Of a stretch of DNA of 51,072 bases, positions 1 through 8,223 are shown in pieces. Position numbers and translations under genes: made by a program. Under the pieces are notes generated by a model. The model saw only the letters and a list, made by a program, of their open reading frames with translations. It was not told the DNA's origin and made no database searches. This stretch comes from UBA6912 sp041611095 (GTDB taxonomy: Bacteria; Actinomycetota; Acidimicrobiia; Spongiisociales; UBA5794): assembly GCA_041611095.1 (NCBI GenBank), contig JBFINP010000020.1:1-51072 (forward strand). Direction: 5' to 3'. Each line of letters opens with the position of its first letter. Within the stretch, counting starts at the first letter, position 1.

Positions 1-155
1 GAGATCTCCGGAGCCGGTGTGCCGATGAGAGGAGACGCGGTGAGCGTCGGGTCGGTGCCGAACCGGCTGCTGAACACGATCCCGAGAACCACCACAACGG
101 CGCCGGCCACCACGACGACCGCAAACGGCAGCGCCGACCGCCCGTTCGTCGTCAC
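1..155 (-). CDS. ccmG: CcmG/DsbE-like thiol-disulfide oxidoreductase, 5' part only
   Basis: Only the first 51 codons lie in the window; the gene continues past base 1. The translation from a GTG at 155 has a basic N-terminus, one long Val/Ala-rich membrane segment at about residues 9-28, and then SPLIGTPAPEI, the usual lead-in to the thioredoxin fold of CcmG/ResA proteins. The catalytic CxxC would lie outside the window. In the family this membrane-tethered protein reduces apocytochrome c cysteines before heme attachment. The start overlaps the stop of the upstream TPR gene as GTGA, so it is the last visible member of the ccm operon. The assignment rests on the N-terminus plus operon context. 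Confidence 0.75.
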   Translation of the reverse strand, partial: MTTNGRSALPFAVVVVAGAVVVVLGIVFSSRFGTDPTLTASPLIGTPAPEI

Positions 156-928
156 GACTGGGCCCGAGCTTGCGCCAGCAGCTCCTCGGCCGCAACCCGG
201 ATGTCCTCAGGGACGATCTCGCCGAAGTCCAGCAACCGGGTGAGCGGATCAACGGCTCCGGCGGAATCGCCGAGCCCAACGAGGCGGATGTTGCCCAGGA
301 ACCAGTACGCCTGGACGTAGTCGGGGTCCACCGCAAGCGCACGCTCGACGTACTGCTCGGCGACATCGGGACGGTCGGAGAGGTAGGTCATCCACCCGAT
401 GTTGGCCAGTGCCTCCGGCTGGTCCGGATCCTGCTCCAGCACCGTGAGGTAGTGAGCCAGCGCCTTGTCGAACTCCCCCGCATCGAAGTAGCGACCGGCC
501 AGCGCCAGGCGCATGCCGATCACGTCTGGGTTGTCGGCGACGACGGCCTCCATCTCCTCGTTGGTGACGGTCGACAGGTCGACCCCACCGCCGGCCACCT
601 CCGAAGCGATACCCCCTGTGGCCAGCTCTCCGGGAGCGCGCCGCTGCACCGAGTTGACGACGAGCAGTGTGACGGCGGCGAACCCGACGAGCAGCAGCAC
701 GACGCCGGCGAACATGCGGCGGCGGTCGGGACCCGGCGCCGCGGCAGGCTCTGCGGCGAGCGACTCGATCTCGCCCTCGATCCGCCGCCTCTCCTGGCGA
801 TACGTCGAGCGCAGGGTCTCCGCCGTGGTTGCGTCGAGCTCGCCGGCCGCGACCTGCTCGTCGACCTCGGCGAGGTCGGTATCCACCTGCTCGAGCCGTT
901 CCTGGAGCAGCTCGACCGCCTCGGTCAC
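152..928 (-). CDS. TPR protein of the ccm operon (CcmI-like)
   Basis: A 258-residue protein read from a GTG at 928 that overlaps the ccmH stop as GTGA. A longer open frame exists upstream but would run far into ccmH. Residues 1-65 are a charged, probably coiled-coil stretch, followed by a single membrane helix at about 72-93, a Gly-rich linker and at least two TPR units (for example around ALAHYLTVLEQDPDQPEAL and AEQYVERALAVDPDY). This is the layout of CcmI/CycH, which presents apocytochrome c to the CcmF-CcmH heme ligation complex. Its place between ccmH and ccmG supports that role. The sequence itself only proves a membrane-anchored TPR protein. Confidence 0.8.
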   Translation of the reverse strand: MTEAVELLQERLEQVDTDLAEVDEQVAAGELDATTAETLRSTYRQERRRIEGEIESLAAEPAAAPGPDRRRMFAGVVLLLVGFAAVTLLVVNSVQRRAPGELATGGIASEVAGGGVDLSTVTNEEMEAVVADNPDVIGMRLALAGRYFDAGEFDKALAHYLTVLEQDPDQPEALANIGWMTYLSDRPDVAEQYVERALAVDPDYVQAYWFLGNIRLVGLGDSAGAVDPLTRLLDFGEIVPEDIRVAAEELLAQARAQS

Positions 929-1368
929 GTCGCCTCCGTGCGCGTGACCGTAGGAGCGGGCGCCGTCGGCTCCGTGCCCGCCCGGCGTCGCCGCCCGACG
1001 ACGGCGGCCACCCCGGCGCCGAGCACGATGAGAGGACCCAGCCACAACAGTGCACCCCAGCCGGACAGCGGTGGGTCGAGACGCACCCTCTCCCCGTAAC
1101 GCGCCTCGAAGAAGCTGTAGATCTCGTCGTCGGTCCAACCCTCCGCGACCTTCTCGACGATGAACGCCTCCAGATCCCGCGCCACCTGGGCAGGCGCCTC
1201 GGCGATCGACTCACCGCTACAGAAGGGGCATCGCAGGTTCGAAGCGAGCGCCTCCGCCCTGGCGGCATCATCGACCGGGGGAGCAGTGCCGGGGAGGAGA
1301 CCGATCACCATGACCGCCACGGCGATCCCGGCGAGCGCCCACCCCGACCAACGTCGCAGATCAGCCAC
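925..1368 (-). CDS. ccmH: Cytochrome c maturation thiol oxidoreductase CcmH
   Basis: 147 residues from a GTG at 1368, overlapping the last 8 nt of ccmF; an upstream in-frame start at 1443 would lie deep in ccmF and add 25 non-conserved residues. There is an N-terminal hydrophobic segment at about 9-26, then the family signature RCPFCSGESI (Cys47 and Cys50), the three-helix CcmH domain, and a C-terminal membrane helix following SGWGALLWLGP. CcmH reduces, or forms a mixed disulfide with, the CxxCH cysteines of apocytochrome c on the outer face of the membrane. The stop overlaps the start of the TPR gene as GTGA, implying coupled translation. Confidence 0.9.
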   Translation of the reverse strand: MADLRRWSGWALAGIAVAVMVIGLLPGTAPPVDDAARAEALASNLRCPFCSGESIAEAPAQVARDLEAFIVEKVAEGWTDDEIYSFFEARYGERVRLDPPLSGWGALLWLGPLIVLGAGVAAVVGRRRRAGTEPTAPAPTVTRTEAT

Positions 1369-3391
1369 GTCGCACCTCGGCAGCCACGCTCGGCACCGGT
1401 ACGTCGCGCCGAAGCTTGCGCCCGGCAAACGACCAACCACCACCGGCCACCGTCACGACGCCGCCGAGCCACAGCAGCCACATGAGCGGAAACACGAAGA
1501 CGTCGAGCACGATCTCATCGGCATTGCCACCGGCCAGCGATATGTAGACGTCGTCGACCAGCCCGGTGCGGACATCCGGGGTGGCCACGGCCTGCGGCGA
1601 GTTCGGGTAACGGTTGAGCCGCGGCGCCATGGGTCTGATCAAGCTCTCGCAATCGGAGCGGAGCAGGCGGAGCTCGGCGCCCTCGACCGACCGGTTCGCC
1701 TCTTGCTTGGTGAATGGCCCGTCGTAGGCGATGCAGTACTCGTCGACGACCGCCGACTGCCCCGGGGCGAGGGCAACCTCATGCCGGACTGCAAGCGCCG
1801 TGGAGGTGGCGATGGCAACCGCCACCAGGGCCAGACCGATGTGGGCGATCTGGCCGCCCCAGTAGCCGGGGTCTCGTCGCATCAGTTGGGCCGCACCGCC
1901 CACCGTTCCGTGCTCAGAGCGCACCGGCCCGAGCCGGAGCCAGAAGTGCCTCACGATGACGGCGATCACGAACGCGGCGAGGAGAACGATGACCACCGTC
2001 GGCACCGACCGCACCCCGATCATCACGGCGAGCGCCCCGGCCACGGGCGCCACTCGTAGCGGCGTTCGGATCCGCTCCCACACGACCGAGGTACGCGCCA
2101 CCCGGTATGGCGCGATGGGCCCGATACCCATCGCCAGCAGGAGCGCAAAGGCGATGGGGAGCGTCACGCGATCGAAGAACGGCCGCCCCACCGATACCTG
2201 CCGTCCCGAGAACGCCTCGACGAGGAGCGGCGCCATCGTCCCCACGAGGACCGTGAACGCAAAGAGTGTGAGCAGGAGGTTGTTCAGCAGGAAGAATCCT
2301 TCCCTGCTGAGGAGGGACTCGAGCCGGGGCGACGAGGACACCACCTGGACTCGCATGGCGAACAGGACGAGCGAGCCGACGACCACCACGCCGAGGAAGC
2401 CGAGGAGCGCCGGACCCACCGCCGACTGCGTGAAGCTGTGGACCGAGGCGATGATGCCCGAGCGGGTGAGAAAGGTCCCAAGGATCGTGAGGGCGAAGGT
2501 GGCGATGATGAGCGTGAAGTTCCACGCCTGCAGCATGCCGCGCCGCCGCTGGACGACGGCGGAGTGGATGAAAGCGGTGGCGACCAGCCACGGCAGGAGC
2601 GCAGCGTTCTCGACCGGGTCCCACGCCCAGTATCCGCCCCATCCGAGCACCTCGTAGGACCACCAGGCGCCCAGCAGGATGCCGAGCGTCAGGAAACTCC
2701 ACGCCACGAGCGACCAGCGGTGGGTGCGATCCAGCCACACCTTGCCTCGGTCGCCTCTCGCCAGCGCGGCAATGGCGAAGGCGTAGGGAACGGTCAGACC
2801 GACGTATCCCAGGTACAGCATCGGCGGGTGGATCGCCATGAGGATGTGATTCTGAAGCAGCGGGTTGGGGCCGACGCCGTCGAGAGGCGCCACCGCAGCG
2901 GCGAATGGCCACCATGCGGTCTCGGAGCAGCCGATTTGATCCGCCGCAGTGCACACGTCGAAGGGGTTGGCGACCGAGGCCATCAGGCCGTACCAGAAGA
3001 TCCCGACTAGGCCCATGACGGCGAGCGCTCCGGCCCCGAGCCGATCGCCGTCGCCGACCGTCCTTGCGACGAGGTAGGTGAAGACGACGAGCACCAGTCC
3101 CCAGAGCACGATGCTGCCTTCGAGGGCCGCCCACCCGGAGGCGAGGAGAAACACGAAGGGCGTCGTCGTCGAGGTGTTCCTCGCCACGTAGGCGATGGAG
3201 AAGTCGTGAGTGAGGATGGCGACCTCGAGCGCCACCATGGCGAGCACACCCCCCAGCACGAGAACGAGAACCGGGGTCCGCACGGATGCGATGGGGCGCA
3301 CGCCGCGGCTCGCCTGCACGCCGGTCCACGCCAGCGCCACAGAGCCGCCGAGGGCGACGAGCACGGCGAGGTATCCGATCAGCGCGTTCAC
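1361..3391 (-). CDS. ccmF: Cytochrome c heme lyase subunit CcmF
   Basis: 676 residues with many membrane helices, typical of CcmF/NrfE (about 630-680). The tryptophan-rich heme-handling motif is clear (GWGGYWAWDPVENAALLPWL), with conserved histidines in the flanking loops (for example NHILMAIHPPMLYLGYVG). CcmF accepts heme from holo-CcmE and ligates it to reduced apocytochrome c with CcmH. The GTG start at 3391 overlaps the ccmE stop as GTGA. The C-terminal region after about residue 500 holds the extracytoplasmic domain usual for the family, then a final helix (VFPLMWLLWLGGVVTVAGG). Full length with no sign of damage. Confidence 0.95.
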   Translation of the reverse strand: MNALIGYLAVLVALGGSVALAWTGVQASRGVRPIASVRTPVLVLVLGGVLAMVALEVAILTHDFSIAYVARNTSTTTPFVFLLASGWAALEGSIVLWGLVLVVFTYLVARTVGDGDRLGAGALAVMGLVGIFWYGLMASVANPFDVCTAADQIGCSETAWWPFAAAVAPLDGVGPNPLLQNHILMAIHPPMLYLGYVGLTVPYAFAIAALARGDRGKVWLDRTHRWSLVAWSFLTLGILLGAWWSYEVLGWGGYWAWDPVENAALLPWLVATAFIHSAVVQRRRGMLQAWNFTLIIATFALTILGTFLTRSGIIASVHSFTQSAVGPALLGFLGVVVVGSLVLFAMRVQVVSSSPRLESLLSREGFFLLNNLLLTLFAFTVLVGTMAPLLVEAFSGRQVSVGRPFFDRVTLPIAFALLLAMGIGPIAPYRVARTSVVWERIRTPLRVAPVAGALAVMIGVRSVPTVVIVLLAAFVIAVIVRHFWLRLGPVRSEHGTVGGAAQLMRRDPGYWGGQIAHIGLALVAVAIATSTALAVRHEVALAPGQSAVVDEYCIAYDGPFTKQEANRSVEGAELRLLRSDCESLIRPMAPRLNRYPNSPQAVATPDVRTGLVDDVYISLAGGNADEIVLDVFVFPLMWLLWLGGVVTVAGGGWSFAGRKLRRDVPVPSVAAEVRRG

Positions 3392-3816
3392 AAGTCGCCC
3401 GACGCGCCGGCACCGGAGAGCTCTTCACCGGGCTCGTAGACCTCACCGTCCTCGGTTCGGTACTGCTCGTCGTGCTTGACGAGCATCGAGTCGCTGGAGA
3501 ACGTCGTGCCGTCCCACGTGCCTTCGACGACGACGCCGATGCCCTCCTGGAACAGCTCCTGGGGTGCGCCTTGGTGGACCACCGCGACGATCTCGCGGCC
3601 GTCGGTCACGGTGAATCGCACCGTGTTCGAGGAGGTCTCGACGCTGCCCTCGACAACCTGTCCTCCGAGGCGCAGCCGGTCGGCGGTGGGCTCCTGCTGC
3701 AACAGCTCGGTTGGGGTGTTGAAGAAGACCAGATTCGAGCGGAGCGTGACGAGCAGAACGGCGATGACCACGGCGATGAGGGCGGCGGGCAACACGAAAC
3801 GCCAGTAGCGCGTCAC
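3388..3816 (-). CDS. ccmE: Periplasmic-type heme chaperone CcmE
   Basis: 142 residues from a GTG at 3816, one base after the ccmD stop. An N-terminal membrane anchor (about residues 8-25) precedes a beta-rich OB-fold domain. The heme-attachment motif is MLVKHDEQY: His115 followed by Tyr119, the classic HxxxY form rather than the CxxxY variant found in some archaea, sulfate reducers and Gram-positives. CcmE binds heme covalently through this histidine and carries it from CcmABCD to CcmF. The acidic C-terminal tail (from about 121) is variable in the family. The stop overlaps the ccmF start. Confidence 0.95.
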   Translation of the reverse strand: MTRYWRFVLPAALIAVVIAVLLVTLRSNLVFFNTPTELLQQEPTADRLRLGGQVVEGSVETSSNTVRFTVTDGREIVAVVHQGAPQELFQEGIGVVVEGTWDGTTFSSDSMLVKHDEQYRTEDGEVYEPGEELSGAGASGDL

Positions 3817-3817
3817 G

Positions 3818-3940
3818 TCAGTCCAGTTCGCGCAACCGGCGCAGGGCGCTACGCATGCGAATGCGCAGCGAAGCGGTGTAGGCGACCAGCGCCGCGCCGA
3901 TTATGCCGTAGCCGAGAAGGACCCATCCCCACCCGTTCAC
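3818..3940 (-). CDS. ccmD: CcmD-like small membrane protein
   Basis: A 40-residue ORF below usual gene-finder cut-offs, between ccmC and ccmE. Its GTG start at 3940 overlaps the ccmC stop as GTGA and its TGA lies one base before the ccmE start. It begins with a single helix (WGWVLLGYGIIGAALVAYTASL) and ends in a strongly basic tail (RIRMRSALRRLREL). That is the standard CcmD layout: a small subunit needed to release holo-CcmE from the CcmABC complex. Primary sequence is poorly conserved in this family, so the call rests on size, topology, position and coupling. Confidence 0.85.
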   Translation of the reverse strand: MNGWGWVLLGYGIIGAALVAYTASLRIRMRSALRRLRELD

Positions 3941-4677
3941 GGCCGCGGCTCCAGCTGAGGAGTCGTCACCGCATCACCCGCGATCGCGCCGGCACCGGAG
4001 CGCAGCTCTCGTTCCACCGCCTCTTCCACGACGGCGAGGTCGAACCGCCGTGCGATGAGGGCGACCGCCACGATCGCGTAGGCCACCAGCCCGGCGAAGA
4101 ACGCGGCGAGGAGGATTCCGTCGATCTGCATCTCATCGGGCCGCAGCAGCGTGGGGGCTTGATGGACGTCGCGCCACCACAGGACAGAGAAGTGGACGAC
4201 GGGGATCAAGGCAATCGACAGGATGCCGTACACGGCGGCGCGACGGGCCCGGGCGCGAGGATCTTCGATCGCCCGGCGCAGCGCCAGGTAGCCGAGATAG
4301 GTGAAGAACAGGACGGCGGTGAGGGTCAGCCGAGCGCTCCACGTCCAATACACGCCCCACGTCGGCTTGGCCCACACCATCCCGATGGCGATGGTGAGGC
4401 CCGTGTAGACGACGCCGACCTCGGCCGACGCAACGGCGAGGTGATCCCAGGAGGGCCGCTTGGTGAGCAGGTAGGCCACTCCGCCGACCAACACCGCGGC
4501 GAAGCACAGGTACGCCACGAGGATCGTCGGCACGTGGATGTAGAAGAGACGTGCCACGTTGCCCTGCGTGGCCTCGGGCGGGGTGAGAAACGCAAGCGCA
4601 AGAGCTCCGGCGAGCGCGGCGGCGGCGATGCCGTCGAGCCATGGGCGGCGGCGCACCGAGACTTCGGTGGGGGTCAT
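3937..4677 (-). CDS. ccmC: Heme export/handling protein CcmC
   Basis: 246 residues from the ATG at 4677, which overlaps the ccmB stop as ATGA; the much longer open frame upstream is a shadow of ccmB. Six membrane helices are predicted by eye. The WWD region reads WGVYWTWSARLTLTAVLFFTYLG, with the two heme-flanking histidines present in FYIHVPT and VHFSVLWWRDVHQ. CcmC, with CcmD, loads heme onto CcmE. Oddity: the residue after the last Trp is Ser, where most CcmC proteins have Asp (WDxRLT). The hydrophilic C-terminal tail of about 45 residues is longer than usual. Confidence 0.93.
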   Translation of the reverse strand: MTPTEVSVRRRPWLDGIAAAALAGALALAFLTPPEATQGNVARLFYIHVPTILVAYLCFAAVLVGGVAYLLTKRPSWDHLAVASAEVGVVYTGLTIAIGMVWAKPTWGVYWTWSARLTLTAVLFFTYLGYLALRRAIEDPRARARRAAVYGILSIALIPVVHFSVLWWRDVHQAPTLLRPDEMQIDGILLAAFFAGLVAYAIVAVALIARRFDLAVVEEAVERELRSGAGAIAGDAVTTPQLEPRP

Positions 4678-5342
4678 AGCGTCTCCTGGAGCGGCCGTGC
4701 GGTGAGGACGCCGACTATGGCGAGGAGCACGTCGACGAGAACCATGAGCAGCACCCACGAAAGGATACCGCCGCCCGACCTCAACCCGGCATCGAGCGCC
4801 TGCGTGGCGCCGAGCAACAACGGCACCGCCAGGGGCGCGACGAGGAAGGGTACGAGGTTCGCTCCGCCCTGTCCGGCGGCGATGGACCCGGCCAGCGTGC
4901 CGAGCATGCCGAGCCCTGCGGCGGCTGCGGGCAGCACGACGATCAGCCACGGCCAGTGTGAGATCTCGAGGTCGTAGAGGGCGACGGCCACGACGCCCAC
5001 CACGAGTTGGAACACGAGCAACATGGACGTGTTCGCCAGTGCCCGGCCTGAGAACGACGCCGCCGGATCGATGCCGAGCCGGTGGGCGAGGTCCCGGTCG
5101 GCCGGGCCCTCGGCGGCGGTACGCCGCACGGTGACCAGGACGCCAAACAGAAGGACCACGATCCAGTAGAGCCCCGCCCCGATGCGTCGGAGCGTCGGTG
5201 CGTCGGTCCCGATCGCCAGCGGGATGAGGAGCAGTGCGATCGCACCGAAGGGCAACGTGACCCACGTGACTTCGCCGCGGCGCCGCTCCCGCAGGAGGTC
5301 GCGGCCCGCCACCGCACGGATCTGGGGCCACATCGACGTCAC
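4674..5342 (-). CDS. ccmB: Heme exporter membrane subunit CcmB
   Basis: 222 residues, the standard CcmB length, with an N-terminal amphipathic stretch containing RDLLRERRRGE and six hydrophobic segments. CcmB is the permease partner of the CcmA ATPase; the CcmAB ATPase is needed to release holo-CcmE from CcmCD rather than proven to pump heme. It starts at a GTG (5342) overlapping the ccmA stop as GTGA and ends overlapping the ccmC ATG, so A, B and C should be made in a coupled series. Confidence 0.93.
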   Translation of the reverse strand: MTSMWPQIRAVAGRDLLRERRRGEVTWVTLPFGAIALLLIPLAIGTDAPTLRRIGAGLYWIVVLLFGVLVTVRRTAAEGPADRDLAHRLGIDPAASFSGRALANTSMLLVFQLVVGVVAVALYDLEISHWPWLIVVLPAAAAGLGMLGTLAGSIAAGQGGANLVPFLVAPLAVPLLLGATQALDAGLRSGGGILSWVLLMVLVDVLLAIVGVLTARPLQETL

Positions 5343-5983
5343 CGCAGCTTCCCCCCGATGAGTTCGACGGTGCGACCGACGACCTTCTCGACACGCTCTC
5401 GGTCGTGGGACACGAGCACGGCCGCTCCGCCGCGGGCGGCGACGCCATCGGCGAGGTGACCAACGAGGTCGGCGGCGGACGAATCGAGCGCCGAGTGTGG
5501 TTCGTCGAGCAGGATCAGATCGGGTTCGAGCATGAGCTCGCGAGCGAACTCGGTGCGCCGTTGCATGCCATACGAGCAGGCCGACGCCCGGCGGTCGGCG
5601 ACGGCGCCGAGCCCGACGGCGCCGAGTGCATCGTGCATGGCGCTCGGACTCACGCCCCTCACATCCGCGGCGAATTGCAGGTTCTCGCGAAGGGTCAGCT
5701 CCGGATACAGCGCCGGGGTGTGACCGATGAGCCCGATCCGGCCCCGGAGCAGATTGCGGTCATCGCCCGTGACATCGATGCCGAGCACGTCGACGTGGCC
5801 TGCCGAGGGGCGCAGCAACGTCGCCAACACTCTCAGCAGCGTCGTCTTGCCCGCACCATTTCCACCAAAGAGACCAACCACCTCGCCGCCATCGAGCGCA
5901 AAGTCGAGGTCCCGCAGGATCGCCGTCCCGCCCATGCGGACGGCCACGCCGGACAGCGTCGCGATCGCACCTTGGTCTGTCAC
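5339..5983 (-). CDS. ccmA: Cytochrome c maturation ABC ATPase CcmA
   Basis: 214 residues from the GTG at 5983, the usual CcmA length; the upstream in-frame extension has no family similarity. Walker A is GGNGAGKTT (about residues 40-48), and Walker B with the following region reads LILLDEPHSALD. The signature loop is a degenerate CSYGMQRRTEFARELML, typical of CcmA. It energises the CcmABCD complex. There is no Shine-Dalgarno sequence on the coding strand; a TACACT box ends 7 nt before the GTG, so the operon mRNA is probably leaderless. Confidence 0.93.
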   Translation of the reverse strand: MTDQGAIATLSGVAVRMGGTAILRDLDFALDGGEVVGLFGGNGAGKTTLLRVLATLLRPSAGHVDVLGIDVTGDDRNLLRGRIGLIGHTPALYPELTLRENLQFAADVRGVSPSAMHDALGAVGLGAVADRRASACSYGMQRRTEFARELMLEPDLILLDEPHSALDSSAADLVGHLADGVAARGGAAVLVSHDRERVEKVVGRTVELIGGKLR

Positions 5984-5990
5984 GGGAGGA

Positions 5991-5996
5991 AGTGTA
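5991..5996 (-). promoter_or_regulatory. -10 box for leaderless ccm operon transcript
   Basis: On the minus strand TACACT is followed by exactly 7 nt and then the ccmA GTG. That spacing would place the transcription start on the start codon itself. No ribosome-binding site is visible, which agrees with a leaderless message. Inferred from pattern only. Confidence 0.45.
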
Positions 5997-6125
5997 CGGT
6001 TGCCCCCCGCTGCACCTTCGCCTCTGGGGACCGCCACATGCGGCGAATGGAATGCGAGGCGCCCCAAACCGGTTGCAGCGGACGGACGGTAATGGGCCAG
6101 CGCGCCATCATCTACAGGAGCACAC

Positions 6126-6524
6126 GTGGCAACTCTCAACCTCACCAAGGACACGTTCGAGTCGACCATCGTCGACAACGACATCGTCCTCGTCGATTTC
6201 TGGGCCGACTGGTGCGGCCCATGCAAGATGTTCGGACCCGTGTACGAGAAGGTCTCGGAGCAATACCCCGGCGCCGTGTTCGCCAAGGTCGACACCGAGG
6301 CGGAGCCCGAGCTCGCTCAGTACTTCAACGTCAGGTCCATCCCGACGCTCATGATCTTCAGGGACCAGATCGGGATCTTCTCCCAACCGGGGGCGTTGCC
6401 TGAGCACGCGCTCGTGGATCTCGTCGACCAGGCGCAGGCCCTGGACATGGACGAGGTCCGGCAACAGATCGCCGATCAGGACGGCCACGACCACGATCAC
6501 GACGATCACGATCACGCTCGCTGA
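6126..6524 (+). CDS. Thioredoxin with His/Asp-rich C-terminal tail
   Basis: 132 residues from a GTG at 6126, preceded by AGGAG. The thioredoxin core is complete: active site WCGPC (Cys30, Cys33) and the cis-proline loop RSIPTLMIF (Pro73). A general cytosolic disulfide reductase is the likely role. It is transcribed away from the ccm operon across a 142-bp divergent region, so a link to cytochrome c maturation is possible but not shown, especially as no signal peptide or anchor is present. After residue 117 comes an unusual tail with five His alternating with Asp (residues 121-130), a likely divalent-metal-binding extension not part of the normal thioredoxin fold. Confidence 0.9.
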   Translation: MATLNLTKDTFESTIVDNDIVLVDFWADWCGPCKMFGPVYEKVSEQYPGAVFAKVDTEAEPELAQYFNVRSIPTLMIFRDQIGIFSQPGALPEHALVDLVDQAQALDMDEVRQQIADQDGHDHDHDDHDHAR

Positions 6525-6565
6525 CGCACGGAGCGTGGCGCAAGCCCCCTCGACTGATCCTGATC

Positions 6566-6630
6566 AGCGGTGATCGCAGAGCACGGCGATACGGGGACGG
6601 CCAGCGGCCGAAGGCCCGAACCCGTCCCTC
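6566..6630 (-). repeat. Dispersed intergenic repeat, copy 1
   Basis: Core GATCGCAGAGCACGGCGAT at 6572-6590, followed by a GC-rich arm that pairs partly with itself (GGCCAGCGGCC, AAGGCCC). Related copies lie at about 6700-6760, 10873-10943 (opposite orientation) and 35150-35175 (opposite orientation), always between genes. Strand here is relative to the copy after malQ. Extent is approximate. Confidence 0.5.
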
Positions 6631-6697
6631 CAGTCCGCTCGGGCTGAGGCCCGATCGGCCAGCTCCACCGCAGGGGGAGCCACTCAGGATGATCCCC

Positions 6698-6760
6698 CAT
6701 CAGGGGTTCGCAGAGCACAGCGATGCCAGGGAGGTCAGGCGGGCGAAGCGAGCCGTCCCT
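6698..6760 (-). repeat. Dispersed intergenic repeat, copy 2
   Basis: The core at 6703-6726 (GGGGTTCGCAGAGCACAGCG then ATGC) is nearly identical to copy 1 and to the reverse complement of the copy at 10915-10936. It lies just upstream of the FAD oxidoreductase gene. Together copies 1 and 2 fill most of the 259-bp gap after the thioredoxin gene, where no coding sequence is evident. Confidence 0.5.
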
Positions 6761-6783
6761 CGCACCCTGTAACCTCGGGCGTC

Positions 6784-8223
6784 GTGACCGAACGTTACGA
6801 CGCCGTCGTCGTCGGCTCCGGCCCCAACGGTCTCGCCGCCGCCATCGAGCTCGCCCGGCACGATCTCGGTGTGCTCGTCATCGAAGGGCACGACGAGATC
6901 GGCGGTGGCACCCGAACCGGCGAGCGGACCCTCCCCGGGTACCGCCATGACGTCTGCGCGGCGGCACATCCCTTCGTTCCGTCTTCCCCGCACCTTTCGC
7001 GCCTTCCCCTTGCAATGCACGGCCTCGAGTTGACGACGCCGGCGGGGATCGTCGCCCATCCGCTCGACGACGGCTCGGCACCGCTCCTCGTAGGTTCGGT
7101 CGCCGAGACAGCCGCCGGGCTTGGCGACGATGCCGCGACCTACCGGAGGGTGTTCCGGCCGCTGGTGGCCGCCGCCGACCACGTGATCGAGGGGAGCCTC
7201 GGGCCGATCCTGCGTGCTCCCGCCCATCCGCTGACCATGGCTCGTTTCGGATCACGCGCCCTCTTGTCGGCGTCACGCCTTGCTTCCCGGTTCTCGACGG
7301 TCCAGGCGAAGGCGCTCATCGCCGGCCTGGCGGGACACTCGATCGTCCCGCTCGACAAACCTGCAACCGCGGGTGTGGGCATGGCCCTCGCCGTGGCGGG
7401 GCACCGCAACGGCTGGCCCTTTGTCACCGGTGGCTCGGAGGGGCTCACGAGATCGATGGCGAGCTACCTCGCGAAGCTAGGGGGCCGAATCGAGACGGGC
7501 CGCTGGATCACATCGCTCGATGAGCTCCCACCGGCCGGTGCAGTGTTGCTCGACGTCATGCCCGACCAGCTCGTCAAGCTCGGCGGAACCAAGCTGCCGG
7601 CACAGCTGGCGAACCGCTACCGGCGATGGCGCTACGGACCGGCCGCGTTCAAGGTCGACTACGCCCTGAGCGAACCCATCCCGTGGTCCAATCCCGACGT
7701 TGGACGGGCAGGAACCGTCCACCTCGGGGGGACGTTCGAGGAGATCGCCGGGGCAGAGGAGCTCGTCTGGCGGGGTCGCCCCGCACCGCGGCCCTTCGTC
7801 CTACTCACCCAGCCGACCCTCTTCGATCCCACGCGGGCTCCCGAGGGCTGCCACATCGCCTGGGCGTATTGCCACGTCCCGGAGGCATGGAGCGGCGATG
7901 CGGCCGACGCCATCACCGCTCAGATCGAGCGGTACGCCCCCGGCTTCCGCGACACGATCCTGGCCCAAGCTTCGATGGCCCCGGGTGCGTTCCAGGACTA
8001 CAACCCCAACAACGTCAACGGATCGATCTCGGGCGGAGCCCTGACGATCGGCCAGCTCGTCGGCCGGCCCCGCTTCACGCTGCATCCCCACGCCACGCCC
8101 ATCGAGCACGTCTACTTGTGCTCGGCGGCAACGGCGCCCGGCGCAGGAACCCACGGCATGTGCGGCTACCACGCAGCCCGCACCGCCTTGCGGAAGTCGT
8201 TCGGACGGCGCCCCGAGGACTGA
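6784..8223 (+). CDS. Phytoene desaturase-like FAD-dependent oxidoreductase
   Basis: 479 residues from a GTG at 6784. An N-terminal Rossmann dinucleotide motif (VVVGSGPNGLAAAIEL, about residues 8-23) and the following E-GGGTRTGE loop are typical of the phytoene desaturase/PYROXD2 family of amine-oxidase-fold flavoproteins. The C-terminus has the second FAD contact region ending in GTHGMCGYHAARTAL. No carotenoid genes lie nearby, so the substrate is unknown; such stand-alone actinobacterial members are often misnamed phytoene dehydrogenase. A TAACCT box ends 8 nt before the start, suggesting a leaderless message. It is 42 bp upstream of malQ on the same strand. Confidence 0.8.
   Translation: MTERYDAVVVGSGPNGLAAAIELARHDLGVLVIEGHDEIGGGTRTGERTLPGYRHDVCAAAHPFVPSSPHLSRLPLAMHGLELTTPAGIVAHPLDDGSAPLLVGSVAETAAGLGDDAATYRRVFRPLVAAADHVIEGSLGPILRAPAHPLTMARFGSRALLSASRLASRFSTVQAKALIAGLAGHSIVPLDKPATAGVGMALAVAGHRNGWPFVTGGSEGLTRSMASYLAKLGGRIETGRWITSLDELPPAGAVLLDVMPDQLVKLGGTKLPAQLANRYRRWRYGPAAFKVDYALSEPIPWSNPDVGRAGTVHLGGTFEEIAGAEELVWRGRPAPRPFVLLTQPTLFDPTRAPEGCHIAWAYCHVPEAWSGDAADAITAQIERYAPGFRDTILAQASMAPGAFQDYNPNNVNGSISGGALTIGQLVGRPRFTLHPHATPIEHVYLCSAATAPGAGTHGMCGYHAARTALRKSFGRRPED

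Noticed and set aside
170..1099. 309-codon plus-strand open frame opposite the ccmH/TPR genes
   Set aside because: Frame mirrors the GC-rich minus-strand genes; no family similarity, no ribosome site, and the antisense genes have clear motifs.
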